Shown: positions 1-8,879, numbered from the stretch's first letter. The stretch is 64,000 nucleotides of DNA from Streptomyces sp. NBC_00353 (GCF_036108815.1 NZ_CP107985.1:4030001-4094000), one strand, 5' to 3'. Notes: a model not told the origin generated them from the sequence alone. Made by a program: numbers and translations.

Positions 1-512
1 GGCGTACGCACAACCGCAATCACAAGGGCCCCTGGGGCCCCGTGAACGGCGTGATGATCCACCACACGGTCACCAGCGGTACCGCGGCCACCGTCCGGAT
101 CTGCCGCGACGGCTACCCGGAGCTCCCCGGCCCGTTGTGTCACGGCGTGATCGCCAAGGACGGCCGGATCCACCTCGTCGGCTACGGCCGTACGAACCAC
201 GCCGGCCTCGGCGACGACGACGTCCTGCGCGCCGTCGTCGCCGAGAAGCGCCTCCCGCCGGACAACGAGGCCAACACCGACGGCAACAGGCACTTCTACG
301 GTTTCGAGTGCGAGAACCTCGGCGACGGCAAGGACCCCTGGCCCGACGCCCAGCTCGAAGCCGTCGAGAAGGCCGCCGCCGCAGTCTGCCGCCATCACGG
401 CTGGACGTCCCGCTCGGTCATCGGCCACAAGGAATGGCAGCCCGGGAAGGTCGACCCGCGCGGCTTCACGATGGAGTCCATGCGCACCCGGATACACGAC
501 CGGCTGAAGTAG
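1..512 (+). CDS. N-acetylmuramoyl-L-alanine amidase, 5' end outside window
   Basis: This is the C-terminal part of an Amidase_2 (PGRP-like) zinc amidase, a family that cuts the bond between N-acetylmuramic acid and the L-alanine of the stem peptide. The open frame is already running at base 3, so the gene starts upstream of the window. Visible family marks are the metal-binding IHHT near the start, a central HFYGFECEN stretch, and IGHKEWQPGKVDP near the end, which supplies the second histidine and the catalytic lysine region. It ends at TAG. Such proteins in Streptomyces are endolysin-like or secreted cell-wall enzymes. A signal peptide cannot be judged because the N-terminus is missing. Confidence 0.85.
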   Translation, partial: RTHNRNHKGPWGPVNGVMIHHTVTSGTAATVRICRDGYPELPGPLCHGVIAKDGRIHLVGYGRTNHAGLGDDDVLRAVVAEKRLPPDNEANTDGNRHFYGFECENLGDGKDPWPDAQLEAVEKAAAAVCRHHGWTSRSVIGHKEWQPGKVDPRGFTMESMRTRIHDRLK

Positions 513-579
513 CCGCACGCCCGCACCCACGCCACCAGGGCGACGGGGGCCGACCGGCAGACCGGGCGACAATGGGCGC

Positions 580-1497
580 ATGCCCCGCGACCCATTCGAC
601 CTCTCCCGGCTGCAGCCGGTGCTCCCGTCACCCCTGCAACCGGTCGAGGACGAGCGCTTCGACCGGCACGGCATACGGCTGCTGCTCAAACGCGACGACC
701 TGATCCACCCGGATCTGCCGGGCAACAAATGGCGCAAACTCGCCCCCAATCTGACGGCCGCCGCCGGGCGCACCGTGCTGACCTTCGGCGGCGCCTACTC
801 CAATCATCTGCGCGCCACCGCCGCCGCCGGCCGGCTGCTCGGATTCCCCACCGTCGGCGTCGTACGCGGCGACGAACTGGCCGGCCGGCCGCTCAACCCG
901 TCGCTGGCGCAGTGCGCGAACGACGGCATGCGTCTGCACTTCGTGGACCGTGCGACGTACCGCGCGAAGACCGATCCGGCGGTCCTGGAGGGGCTGCTGA
1001 GCGCCTACGGGGCGTGCAGCGTCGTCCCGGAGGGCGGCAGCAACGCCCTGGCCGCACAGGGCTGCACAGCGCTCGGGCGGGAGCTGCACGGCCTGGCCGA
1101 TGTGGTCGCGGTGGCCTGCGGCACGGGCGGCACCCTCGCCGGTCTCGCCGCCGGCCTCGCACCGGGGCAGCGGGCACTCGGCGTCCCGGTGCTGCGCGGC
1201 GGCTTCCTGGGGGACGCGGTACGCGAGCTGCAGCGGGAGGCGTTCGGCGGGCCCGCCGGGGTGTGGTCCCTGGACGAACGTTTCGCCTTCGGCGGCTACG
1301 CCCGTACGACTCCGGAGCTGCACGCCTTCGCCGACGACTTCGAGGACCGGCACGGGCTGCCCGTCGAGCGGCTCTATGTCGCCAAACTGCTGTACGGGCT
1401 GACCGTGCTGGCCCAAGAGGGCGCGTTCGCCCCGGGGACCAGGCTCGTGGCGATGGTCACCGGTCAGCCCTGGGGCGCGTCGGACTCCTCGCGGTAG
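580..1497 (+). CDS. PLP-dependent ACC deaminase / D-cysteine desulfhydrase family enzyme
   Basis: A 305-residue fold-type II pyridoxal-phosphate enzyme related to 1-aminocyclopropane-1-carboxylate deaminase and D-cysteine desulfhydrase. The PLP lysine is K50 in LPGNKWRKL. It is followed by the phosphate/substrate loop TFGGAYSNHLRATAAAG and a glycine-rich CGTGGTLAG phosphate-binding loop. The length fits the family. The exact substrate cannot be told from sequence, since the same family degrades D-cysteine, ACC or related amino acids. The ATG lies 67 bases after the amidase stop. The last 34 bases overlap the end of the convergent antiporter gene, so no terminator separates the two. Confidence 0.85.
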   Translation: MPRDPFDLSRLQPVLPSPLQPVEDERFDRHGIRLLLKRDDLIHPDLPGNKWRKLAPNLTAAAGRTVLTFGGAYSNHLRATAAAGRLLGFPTVGVVRGDELAGRPLNPSLAQCANDGMRLHFVDRATYRAKTDPAVLEGLLSAYGACSVVPEGGSNALAAQGCTALGRELHGLADVVAVACGTGGTLAGLAAGLAPGQRALGVPVLRGGFLGDAVRELQREAFGGPAGVWSLDERFAFGGYARTTPELHAFADDFEDRHGLPVERLYVAKLLYGLTVLAQEGAFAPGTRLVAMVTGQPWGASDSSR

Positions 1498-3074
1498 GCC
1501 GCCGCCTCCTCCAGGTCCAGCCGTCGCAGCAGGTTCCGCATCATCTCGTCGTCGATCCGCCGCTCGTCCCGCAGCCGTACGAAGACCGTGCGCTCGGCGT
1601 CGATCATTTCCCTGGCCAGCCGCCGGTAGGTGTCGTCGGCCGACTCCCCGGTCACCGGGTTGGCCGCGCCGAGCCGCTCCCACACGGCATTGCGACGGCG
1701 CTCCAGGACCGTACGCAGCCGGTCGGTGAGCGGTCCGGGCAGACAGTTGCGCGGATCGGTCAGCAACTCCTCCAGGCGCGCATCGGCAGCCGCGGACGCC
1801 TCGCTCTGGGCCTGCGCCTCGGCGAGGGTCTCCGCCTGCGCGTCGCGCCCCGGGAGCTTCAGGACCCGCACCAGGAGCGGCAGGGTGAGCCCTTGGACGA
1901 CCAGGGTGCCGATGACGGTCGTGAAGGTCAGGAAGAGCACCAGGTTGCGGGCCGGGAAGTCCTCGCCGTTGGTCATCGCCACCGGGATGGAGAAAGCGAT
2001 GGCGAGCGAGACGACGCCGCGCATCCCGGCCCAGCCGACGATCAGGGGCGAGGTCCAGTTGGTCTCGGTCTCGCGCTCCCTGATCCGCTTCGACAGCCAC
2101 CGCGGCAGATAGGTGGCCGGGTAGACCCAGATGAAGCGGACCACGACGACGGCCAGGAACACGGCCACCGCGTACCGGAGGGCCTCCGCGACGGCATAGG
2201 TACCGAGCCCTTTCAGCACGAAGGGCAGCTGCAGTCCGATCAGCGCGAAGACCGCCGACTCCAGGATGAACGCGACCATCTTCCACACGGCCGCTTCCTG
2301 GAGCCGGGTCGCGAAGTCGACCTGCCAGGAGCGGTGCCCCAGATACAGCGCCACGACGACCACGGCGAGCACTCCGGAGGCATGCACGCGTTCCGCCGCC
2401 GCGTACGCCACGAAGGGGATGAGCAGCGACAGGGTGTTCTGCAGCAGGGCTTCCTTGAGGTGCGTACGGAGCCAGTGCAGCGGCACCATCAGCAGCAGAC
2501 CGACCCCGACACCGCCGCCCGCCGCGAGGAGGAACTCGCCGATCCCGGCGCCCCAGCTGACGCCTTCGCCGACGGCGGCGGCCAGCACCACCTTGTAGGC
2601 GGTGATCGCCGTCGCGTCGTTCACCAGGGACTCGCCCTGCAGGATCGTCGTGACCCGGCTCGGCAGCCCGACCCGGCGGGCGATGGCGGCCGCCGTGACG
2701 GCGTCCGGCGGCGCGACGACGGCGCCCAGCACCAGTGCGGCCGTCAGCGGCAGGTCGGGTACCAGCCAGTAGGCCAGCCAGCCGACGGCGAAGGTGGCGA
2801 AGAGGACGTAGCCGACGGAGAGCAGGGCGATCGGCCGGACATTGGCGCGCAGATCGAGGTAGGAGCTGTCGACCGCGGCCGTGTAGAGCAACGGCGGCAA
2901 CAGCAGCGGCAGCACGATGTGGGCGTCCAGGGTGTATGACGGCACGCCCGGCAGATAGGAGGCGAGCAGCCCCCCGGCGACCAGCAGCAGCGGGGCCGGC
3001 ACCGGGGTGCGGCGGGCGGCCCCCGCGATGGCCGCACTGGCCGCGACAAGTGCCACCAGCGGCAATGCGTCCAT
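1464..3074 (-). CDS. Na+/H+ antiporter, CPA1 (NhaP) family
   Basis: A membrane cation/proton antiporter of 536 residues with about twelve hydrophobic segments and a charged cytoplasmic tail of roughly 130 residues. The ion-binding core is visible as APPDAVTAAAIARR and GESLVNDATA, the typical CPA1 pair. Such proteins expel Na+ (or K+) in exchange for protons and set cytoplasmic pH. The start chosen is the ATG of MDALPL, which has GAGG about eight bases upstream. An in-frame codon 33 bases earlier would overlap the divergent zinc-finger gene's promoter. The neighbour is a UBP zinc-finger gene 35 bases away on the other strand, and that pairing is common in actinomycetes. Confidence 0.88.
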   Translation of the reverse strand: MDALPLVALVAASAAIAGAARRTPVPAPLLLVAGGLLASYLPGVPSYTLDAHIVLPLLLPPLLYTAAVDSSYLDLRANVRPIALLSVGYVLFATFAVGWLAYWLVPDLPLTAALVLGAVVAPPDAVTAAAIARRVGLPSRVTTILQGESLVNDATAITAYKVVLAAAVGEGVSWGAGIGEFLLAAGGGVGVGLLLMVPLHWLRTHLKEALLQNTLSLLIPFVAYAAAERVHASGVLAVVVVALYLGHRSWQVDFATRLQEAAVWKMVAFILESAVFALIGLQLPFVLKGLGTYAVAEALRYAVAVFLAVVVVRFIWVYPATYLPRWLSKRIRERETETNWTSPLIVGWAGMRGVVSLAIAFSIPVAMTNGEDFPARNLVLFLTFTTVIGTLVVQGLTLPLLVRVLKLPGRDAQAETLAEAQAQSEASAAADARLEELLTDPRNCLPGPLTDRLRTVLERRRNAVWERLGAANPVTGESADDTYRRLAREMIDAERTVFVRLRDERRIDDEMMRNLLRRLDLEEAAAYREESDAPQG

Positions 3075-3109
3075 CTCACCGTCCTCACATCCGTCGTAAC
3101 CTGACAATC

Positions 3110-3370
3110 ATGAGTGAGTGCCTGCACGTTCTCGAACTGCCGCGCCCCGAGCCCGCCCCGCTCAGCGCCACATGTCCCGAATGTCTTGCCGCGGGCACCC
3201 ACCCCGTGCAACTGCGGCTCTGCCTGGTCTGCGGCCATGTCGGCTGCTGTGATTCGTCGCCTCTGCAGCACGCCACGGATCACTTCAAGACAACGGGCCA
3301 TCCGGTCATGCGGAGCTACGAGGCGGGCGAGAGCTGGCGTTGGTGCTTCGAGGACGGTTCGATCGTCTGA
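3110..3370 (+). CDS. UBP-type zinc finger protein
   Basis: An 86-residue protein consisting almost entirely of one ZnF_UBP domain. Metal ligands are visible in CPECLAAG, CLVCGHVGCCD and HATDHFKTTGHP, followed by the family ending ESWRWCFEDG. In eukaryotes this fold binds the ubiquitin C-terminus. In bacteria the short stand-alone form has no settled function. It sits back to back with the Na+/H+ antiporter gene with only 35 bases between the two starts, so the promoters must overlap. That suggests, but does not prove, a shared role in ion or pH stress. Confidence 0.85.
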   Translation: MSECLHVLELPRPEPAPLSATCPECLAAGTHPVQLRLCLVCGHVGCCDSSPLQHATDHFKTTGHPVMRSYEAGESWRWCFEDGSIV

Positions 3371-3602
3371 CGTGTGGGTACGTCAAACCGGCGCCTGTTG
3401 TTCGTAATTGACCGCCGCAGACCTCTAGCCACTGTGTGTACTCATGGGCTTACCATGAGTGACAGTCATGGGATGGGGTCCCGGCGACACGGCATCATGG
3501 ATCGCGATAGCGTCGCCGGACCAAGAACCGAAGACGTACCGCATGGCTCCGGGGCACCCTTCCCGGAACCTCGAAAGAGTTTGTGCCACCTTGGAGGTGA
3601 GG

Positions 3603-4016
3603 GTGTCCCAGATCGCAGGCGAGCCCGGGAATCAGGACTTCGTGGAAGTCCGGCTGCCCGCTGCGGGTGCCTACCTGTCGGTGCTGCGTACGGCCACGGC
3701 CGGTCTCGCAGCGCGCTTGGACTTCACGCTCGACGAGATCGAGGATCTTCGCATCGCGGTCGACGAGGCCTGCGCGATTCTGCTCCAGCAGGCCGTGCCC
3801 GGCTCCGTCCTCAGCTGCGTGTTCCGACTCGTCGACGATTCTCTCGAGGTGACGGTCGCGGCCCCGACGACGGACGGCCGTGCCCCCGAGCGCGACACAT
3901 TCGCCTGGACGGTGCTCTCCGCACTGGCCGGCAAGGTCGACTCCACGGTCGCCGACGACCGTACGGTCAGTATCAGCCTGTACAAACAGCGCGGCGCGGG
4001 ACCCGGGCCGGCGTGA
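3603..4016 (+). CDS. RsbW-like anti-sigma factor (HATPase_c kinase fold)
   Basis: A 137-residue anti-sigma factor of the RsbW/SpoIIAB ATPase family, expected to bind and silence the sigma factor encoded immediately downstream. The N-box region reads DLRIAVDEACAILLQQ and the C-terminal half has the family's DDRTVSISLYK strand. The frame is open further upstream (GTG 3459, ATG 3468, ATG 3543). GTG 3603 is chosen because GGAGGTGAGG sits directly in front of it and the product then has the usual family length. The stop overlaps the sigma-factor GTG as GTGA, so the two are translationally coupled. By context it corresponds to the S. coelicolor SigH antagonist UshX/PrsH. Confidence 0.85.
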   Translation: MSQIAGEPGNQDFVEVRLPAAGAYLSVLRTATAGLAARLDFTLDEIEDLRIAVDEACAILLQQAVPGSVLSCVFRLVDDSLEVTVAAPTTDGRAPERDTFAWTVLSALAGKVDSTVADDRTVSISLYKQRGAGPGPA

Positions 4017-4960
4017 GCAACGGGAACGGGGACGGTCCTGTGCGGGACGAGACGATCCGACCAGGGGTGGTGCGACCAGCAGGCATCCCGGAGCAGCAGG
4101 CCCTGCCCCATCCGGAGGACGGGGCGGACGGGCCGGTGGTCCGTACGGTCGCGGTGGAGCAGGCGGAGCGGGCAGGCCAGATGAGCGAGCACGGACACCA
4201 CGATCCACGTGACCGCAGTGGAGCGCGGGCACTCTTCATCGAGCTTCGGGAACTCCCCGACGGCTCGCCGGAGAAGGCCGAACTGCGCAACCGGCTGGTG
4301 CGGATGCACCTGCCGCTCGTGGAGCACCTGGCCCGCCGGTTCCGTAACCGCGGCGAGCCGCTGGACGATCTGACGCAGGTGGCCACGATCGGCCTGATCA
4401 AATCGGTGGACCGGTTCGACCCGGACCGCGGCGTCGAGTTCTCCACGTACGCGACACCGACCGTCGTGGGCGAGATCAAGCGGCACTTCCGCGACAAGGG
4501 CTGGGCGGTCCGGGTGCCGCGCCGGCTGCAGGAGCTGCGGCTCTCGCTCACCACGGCCACCGCGGAGCTCTCCCAGCAGCACGGCCGGTCGCCCACGGTC
4601 CATGAGCTGGCGGAGCGGCTGGGCATCTCCGAGGAAGAGGTCCTGGAGGGCCTGGAGTCGGCCAACGCCTACAGCACGCTCTCACTGGACGTCCCGGACA
4701 CGGACGACGAGTCCCCGGCGGTCGCGGACACGCTGGGCTCCGAGGACGAGGCGCTGGAGGGCGTCGAGTACCGGGAGTCGCTGAAGCCTCTGCTGGAGGA
4801 CCTGCCGCCGCGGGAGAAGCGCATCCTGCTGCTCCGGTTCTTCGGCAACATGACGCAGTCGCAGATCGCGCAGGAGGTCGGCATCTCCCAGATGCATGTC
4901 TCGCGCCTGCTGGCCCGCACGCTGGCGCAGCTGCGCGAACGACTGCTCGTCGAGGAGTAG
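4013..4960 (+). CDS. sigH: SigB/SigF-family stress sigma factor (SigH-like)
   Basis: An RNA polymerase sigma factor of the general-stress/sporulation SigB-SigF-SigG group. Region 2 is seen as HLPLVEHLARRFRNRGEPLD and DRGVEFSTYATPTVVGEIKR, region 3 around DKGWAVRVPRRLQELR, and region 4 as MTQSQIAQEVGISQMHVSRL. The start GTG 4013 overlaps the anti-sigma stop, giving 315 residues. An internal ATG at 4181 (MSEHGHHD) would give 259. The same frame is open upstream to 3374, through the anti-sigma gene. The symbol rests on the neighbours (anti-sigma factor, lipid kinase, wblE, sensor kinase, nagB), which match my memory of the S. coelicolor sigH locus. Confidence 0.8.
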   Translation: MSNGNGDGPVRDETIRPGVVRPAGIPEQQALPHPEDGADGPVVRTVAVEQAERAGQMSEHGHHDPRDRSGARALFIELRELPDGSPEKAELRNRLVRMHLPLVEHLARRFRNRGEPLDDLTQVATIGLIKSVDRFDPDRGVEFSTYATPTVVGEIKRHFRDKGWAVRVPRRLQELRLSLTTATAELSQQHGRSPTVHELAERLGISEEEVLEGLESANAYSTLSLDVPDTDDESPAVADTLGSEDEALEGVEYRESLKPLLEDLPPREKRILLLRFFGNMTQSQIAQEVGISQMHVSRLLARTLAQLRERLLVEE

Positions 4961-4973
4961 CGGGCGTCGCGCG

Positions 4974-5423
4974 TCACGCCTCCGGCGTCGCGCGCGGACC
5001 CCGGATACCCAGCGCCTCCCTCGTCACCGGCCTGAACAACTGCACCAGCGCGGTCAGCGCCACCGCGGCGAGGACGATCCCCGCCGGGATCAGCGCACCA
5101 TGGGAGCGCAGCAGCGTCCAGGCCACCGGCAGCGCCATGAGCTGCGTGATCAGCGCCGGGCCCCGGCTCCAGCTGCGCCGCAGCAGCAGTCCCCGCGCGG
5201 CGAGGAGCGGGATCAGGCCGAGCACGATCAGTGTGAGGCCGCCCATCTCCGCCTGCTCCGGACTGTCCGGCCGGCCGAGCAGGCCCATGACCAGCATGTA
5301 GACCCCGCCGAGTGCGAGCGCCGCCCCTTCGAGGGCGTTGAGTCCGGCCACGAGGGCGATCCTGGCCGGCTTCGTCGGCTCGGCCATGGGCGACGAGTGC
5401 GGCGTGTTCTGCTGAGTACTCAC
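4974..5423 (-). CDS. Small integral membrane protein, function unknown
   Basis: A 149-residue protein with four hydrophobic segments: ALVAGLNALEGAALALGGVY, a leucine-rich second one, ALITQLMALPVAWTLL and IPAGIVLAAVALTALVQLF. A short polar N-terminus and the basic tail FRPVTREALGIRGPRA are presumably cytoplasmic. I see no catalytic motif. The GTG at 5423 is favoured because the reading frame before it looks non-coding, but its Shine-Dalgarno match is weak. The ATG of MAEPTKPAR at 5387 is an alternative. The gene converges on the sigma-factor gene with 13 bases between the stops. The protein type recurs in Streptomyces genomes without an assigned role. Confidence 0.7.
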   Translation of the reverse strand: MSTQQNTPHSSPMAEPTKPARIALVAGLNALEGAALALGGVYMLVMGLLGRPDSPEQAEMGGLTLIVLGLIPLLAARGLLLRRSWSRGPALITQLMALPVAWTLLRSHGALIPAGIVLAAVALTALVQLFRPVTREALGIRGPRATPEA

Positions 5424-5576
5424 CCTTGCAGGTTGGCATCCCGGCGCCGCGAAAGCGAAGCCGGGGTCCGGATCGGAGCGCCGCGGTCCAGCCCACCGCA
5501 CCCGGTCCGTCACTGAACGTGAAGACAATGGGTAAGGACTTCAGGCCGATACCACGCGGTAGGTAGGCTGGCCGTC

Positions 5577-6545
5577 ATGCGTGCACTCCTTGTGGTCAAT
5601 CCAGCTGCTACCACCACCAGTGCGCGGACCCGTGACGTGCTCATCCATGCGCTGGCCAGCGAGATGAAGCTGGAGGCGGTGACCACGGAGTACCGCGGGC
5701 ACGCCCGGGACCTGGGGCGGCGGGCCGCCGACTCCGACGACATCGATCTCGTCGTGGCCCTCGGCGGCGACGGCACGGTCAACGAAGTCGTGAACGGCCT
5801 GCTCCACAACGGTCCCGACATAGACAATCTGCCGAGCCTCGCCGTGGTGCCCGGCGGCTCCACCAATGTCTTCGCGCGCGCTCTGGGCCTGCCCAACGAT
5901 GCGGTGGAGGCGACCGGCGCGATCCTGGATGCGCTGGCCAACCGGACCGAACGCACGGTCGGCCTGGGACTGGCGGCCGGCACGCCCGGCACCGAGGACG
6001 AGTCGGTCCCCAAGCGCTGGTTCACTTTCTGTGCCGGTCTCGGTTTCGACGCGGGCGTGGTCGGCCGGGTCGAACAGAAGCGCGAGCGCGGCAAACGGTC
6101 GACGCATGCGCTGTACGTACGTCAGGTGGTCCGGCAGTTCCTGGACGAACCGCACCGGCGGCACGGAACGATCACGCTGGAAGCCCCTGGCGCGGACCCG
6201 GTCACCGATCTCGCGCTGTCCATAATCTCCAACACGGCCCCCTGGACCTACCTGGGGAATCGTCCGATGTACGCATCCCCGAAGGCTTCGTTCGACACCG
6301 CCCTGGATGTCCTCGGACTGAAGCGCCTCTCCACCCCCGCGGTCGCCCGGTACGGCACCCAGCTGCTCACTTCGAGCCCCGAGAAGGGTCCTCACGGCAA
6401 GCACGCTGTTTCACTTCACGACCTCACGGACTTCACCTTGCATTCAAAGGTTCCGCTGCCGTTCCAGATGGATGGTGACCACCTGGGCCTGCGTACCAGT
6501 GTGGCGTTCACAGGCGTACGCCGTGCACTGCGTGTGATTGTGTGA
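5577..6545 (+). CDS. Diacylglycerol kinase family lipid kinase
   Basis: A 322-residue lipid kinase of the DagK/YegS/BmrU family, which transfers phosphate from ATP to diacylglycerol or a related lipid on the inner membrane face. The diagnostic nucleotide loop LGGDGTVNEVVNG lies near residue 62, with the VVPGGSTNVFARALG loop after it. The start ATG matches the family's usual N-terminus MRALLVVNP. A second, membrane-anchored lipid kinase is encoded at 43425-44768. A short inverted repeat follows the stop. Between this gene and wblE there is a long leader, so it is probably transcribed on its own. Confidence 0.87.
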   Translation: MRALLVVNPAATTTSARTRDVLIHALASEMKLEAVTTEYRGHARDLGRRAADSDDIDLVVALGGDGTVNEVVNGLLHNGPDIDNLPSLAVVPGGSTNVFARALGLPNDAVEATGAILDALANRTERTVGLGLAAGTPGTEDESVPKRWFTFCAGLGFDAGVVGRVEQKRERGKRSTHALYVRQVVRQFLDEPHRRHGTITLEAPGADPVTDLALSIISNTAPWTYLGNRPMYASPKASFDTALDVLGLKRLSTPAVARYGTQLLTSSPEKGPHGKHAVSLHDLTDFTLHSKVPLPFQMDGDHLGLRTSVAFTGVRRALRVIV

Positions 6546-6549
6546 GCGG

Positions 6550-6566
6550 AAGGACTCAAAGTCCTT
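6550..6566. terminator. Short hairpin after the lipid kinase gene
   Basis: A perfect 7-bp inverted repeat (AAGGACT and AGTCCTT, loop CAA) begins four bases after the lipid kinase stop codon and is followed by a T. It is a plausible weak intrinsic terminator. Confidence 0.4.
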
Positions 6567-6864
6567 TAACTCGAACGTTTGGACTGGCCTCCACCCCATA
6601 GAAGTACGGCTGTGACCTAGCCGACACCGAGGAATCAAAAAAAAGTTTCCGGAAGGGGTTGTATCCGCCGCCGAGGTTTGCGAATCTCTACATGGCGATC
6701 GGGACGGCCCGCAACAACGGCCTCCACTGAGAGCCAGAACCCCTCCTCACTTCACAGGACCACAACCAGTTCATCTGGGCGTCGGCCCGTCACCTGTGGG
6801 GGGATTCGTGAAAGCGTTCACATTCACAAGCAACAGTATGCAATACCAAGGAGAGGTAGCAGCC
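6567..6864 (+). promoter_or_regulatory. Long upstream region of wblE
   Basis: About 300 bases without a credible gene. It is noticeably AT-richer than its surroundings (for example the A-run near 6637-6644) and ends in a good ribosome site, AAGGAGAGG, seven bases before the wblE ATG. The length suggests one or more promoters and an untranslated leader. I could not identify a consensus promoter with confidence; a GGAAT at 6631 has no correctly spaced partner for SigR. Confidence 0.5.
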
Positions 6865-7122
6865 ATGGACTGGCGTCACAACGCCGTTTGTCGTGAGGAA
6901 GACCCCGAGCTGTTCTTCCCCATCGGCAACACCGGTCCTGCGCTGCTGCAGATCGAGGAAGCCAAGGCCGTCTGCCGTCGCTGCCCCGTCATGGAGCAGT
7001 GCCTGCAGTGGGCGCTCGAGTCCGGCCAGGACTCCGGCGTCTGGGGTGGCCTCAGCGAGGACGAGCGCCGCGCAATGAAGCGCCGCGCCGCTCGCAACCG
7101 GGCGCGTAACGCCAGCGCCTGA
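6865..7122 (+). CDS. wblE: WhiB-family iron-sulfur regulator WblE
   Basis: An 85-residue WhiB-like protein. The four cluster-binding cysteines are C9, C37, C40 and C46 in the AVC ... AVCRRCPVMEQC pattern. The family turn GVWGGL is at 58-63, and a basic C-terminal tail (KRRAARNRARNASA) is expected to contact DNA. WhiB-like proteins carry a 4Fe-4S cluster and usually act by binding region 4 of the primary sigma factor. The length, sequence and position beside a sigH-like locus and a sensor kinase gene support WblE, the conserved WhiB1-type member. A strong bidirectional terminator separates it from the convergent kinase gene. Confidence 0.92.
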   Translation: MDWRHNAVCREEDPELFFPIGNTGPALLQIEEAKAVCRRCPVMEQCLQWALESGQDSGVWGGLSEDERRAMKRRAARNRARNASA

Positions 7123-7228
7123 TCCGACGCCACCGCTACGAGCCTCAGTCAGGCGGCGCGTACAGAGCGTACGCACCACCCCGCCCCCGAGTCGCAGCGC
7201 GCAGTACCCCCGAAGCGCACGCATGACC

Positions 7229-7265
7229 AGTGAGCCCGGACCGTCAACAACGGTCCGGGCTCACT
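7229..7265. terminator. Bidirectional terminator between wblE and the sensor kinase gene
   Basis: A perfect 16-bp inverted repeat (7229-7244 and 7250-7265) with a five-base CAACA loop sits between two convergent genes, wblE and the sensor histidine kinase. No long T-run follows, as is usual in Streptomyces. Confidence 0.85.
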
Positions 7266-7292
7266 GCTGTTCCCCCCGGGGAACAGCGCCGG

Positions 7293-8759
7293 CTACTTCT
7301 CCGCGCTGACCGGGATGTCGAGGACCACCTGGGTGCCGCGCCCGGGAGCCGGGACCATGCCGAACGAACCGCTCAACTCGCCCTCCACCAGTGTCCTTAC
7401 GATCTGCAACCCCAGGTTGCCGGCGCGCTGCGGGTCGAACCCCTCCGGCAGTCCGCACCCGTCGTCCTGGACGGTGATCAGCAACCGGCCCTCGGCCGGG
7501 GAACCGCCGCGCACCGCGGAGACCTCCACCGTGCCGGTCTGGGCGACGGTGAACGCGTGCTCCAGCGCGTTCTGCAGCACCTCGGTGAGCACCATGGCCA
7601 GCGGAGTGGCCACTTCCGCATCGAGGATGCCGAAACGGCCCGTGCGACGGCAGGTGACCCTGCCCGGCGAGATCTCGGCCACCATCGCGATGACCCGGTC
7701 GGCGATCTCGTCGAACTCGACCCGCTCGTCCAGATTCTGGGACAGCGTCTCATGGACGATGGCGATCGAACCGACGCGCCGTACCGCCTCGTTGAGGGCC
7801 TCGCGGCCCTGCTCGGAATCCATCCGTCGGGCCTGCAGACGCAACAGGGCGGCCACGGTCTGGAGGTTGTTCTTCACCCGGTGGTGGATCTCCCGGATGG
7901 TGGCGTCCTTCGTGATCAACTCACGCTCGCGGCGGCGCAGTTCGGTCACGTCGCGGAGCAGGACCAGGGAGCCGATACGGACGCCCTTGGGCTTGAGCGG
8001 GATCGCCCGGAGCTGGATCACGCCGCCCGCGCACTCGACCTCGAACTCGCGGGGCGCGTAACCGCTGGCCACCTTGACCAGGGCCTCGTCCACCGGGCCG
8101 CGGGACGGGGCGAGTTCGGCGGTGGTCTCGCCGAGGTGGTGTCCGACCAGGTCGGAGGCGAGACCGAGGCGGTGGTATGCGGAGAGACCGTTGGGGCTGG
8201 CGTACTGGACGACGCCGTCGGCGTCGAGCCTGATCAGCCCGTCGCCGACACGCGGCGACGCATCCATGTCGACCTGCTGGCCGGGGAACGGGAAGGATCC
8301 GGCAGCGATCATCTGGGCCAGGTCCGAGGCCGACTGGAGGTAGGTGAGCTCCAGCCGGGACGGGGTGCGGACGGTCAGGAGGTTGGTGTTCCGGGCGATG
8401 ACCCCGAGGACCCTGCCCTCACGGCGTACGGGGATGGACTCGACCCGTACCGGCACCTCCTCGCGCCACTCCGGGTCACCCTCGCGCACGATCCGGCCCT
8501 CGTCCAGCGCCGCGTCCAGCAGCGGACGGCGGCCGCGCGGCACCAGGTGGCCGACCATGTCGTCCTGGTAGGAGGTGGGGCCGGTGTTGGGCCGCATCTG
8601 GGCGACCGACACATAACGGGTCCCGTCGCGGGTGGGGACCCAGAGGACCAGGTCGGCGAAGGACAGGTCGGAGAGCAGCTGCCACTCCGAGACCAGCAGA
8701 TGCAGCCACTCGAGGTCGGTGTCACTCAGGGCTGTGTGCTGGCGGACGAGGTCGTTCAT
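7293..8759 (-). CDS. Sensor histidine kinase, HisKA_2/HWE type with GAF and PAS-like sensor domains
   Basis: A soluble sensor kinase of about 488 residues. The N-terminal half (to about 165) looks like a GAF-type sensor, then a PAS-like domain follows (GDGLIRLDADGVVQYASPNG). The phospho-acceptor box is IREIHHRVKNNLQTVAALL near residue 290, the HisKA_2 form. The ATPase part has N-box NALEHAF near 400 and DDGCGLPEGFD. No membrane segment is seen, so it senses a cytoplasmic signal. No response regulator gene is adjacent. ATG 8759 (MNDLVRQH) is taken; GTG 8768 is possible. A DasR-type operator lies about 120 bases upstream. Confidence 0.87.
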   Translation of the reverse strand: MNDLVRQHTALSDTDLEWLHLLVSEWQLLSDLSFADLVLWVPTRDGTRYVSVAQMRPNTGPTSYQDDMVGHLVPRGRRPLLDAALDEGRIVREGDPEWREEVPVRVESIPVRREGRVLGVIARNTNLLTVRTPSRLELTYLQSASDLAQMIAAGSFPFPGQQVDMDASPRVGDGLIRLDADGVVQYASPNGLSAYHRLGLASDLVGHHLGETTAELAPSRGPVDEALVKVASGYAPREFEVECAGGVIQLRAIPLKPKGVRIGSLVLLRDVTELRRRERELITKDATIREIHHRVKNNLQTVAALLRLQARRMDSEQGREALNEAVRRVGSIAIVHETLSQNLDERVEFDEIADRVIAMVAEISPGRVTCRRTGRFGILDAEVATPLAMVLTEVLQNALEHAFTVAQTGTVEVSAVRGGSPAEGRLLITVQDDGCGLPEGFDPQRAGNLGLQIVRTLVEGELSGSFGMVPAPGRGTQVVLDIPVSAEK

Positions 8760-8879
8760 GGAGGGCACGTGTGCGAGCGTACCTGTGGATACGCACTGGT
8801 TCCGAACCGAACGTCCAGCCCTTACGTGCGAGGGGGAAGGGGCCGGAAATTGCCGCGCTCCAACGGATGGACACGGGTG

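Noticed and set aside
6631..6660. Possible SigR promoter (GGAAT ... GTT) upstream of wblE
   Set aside because: The spacing is 22 bases instead of 18 or 19, and a nearby GGAAG with N20 is also off consensus.
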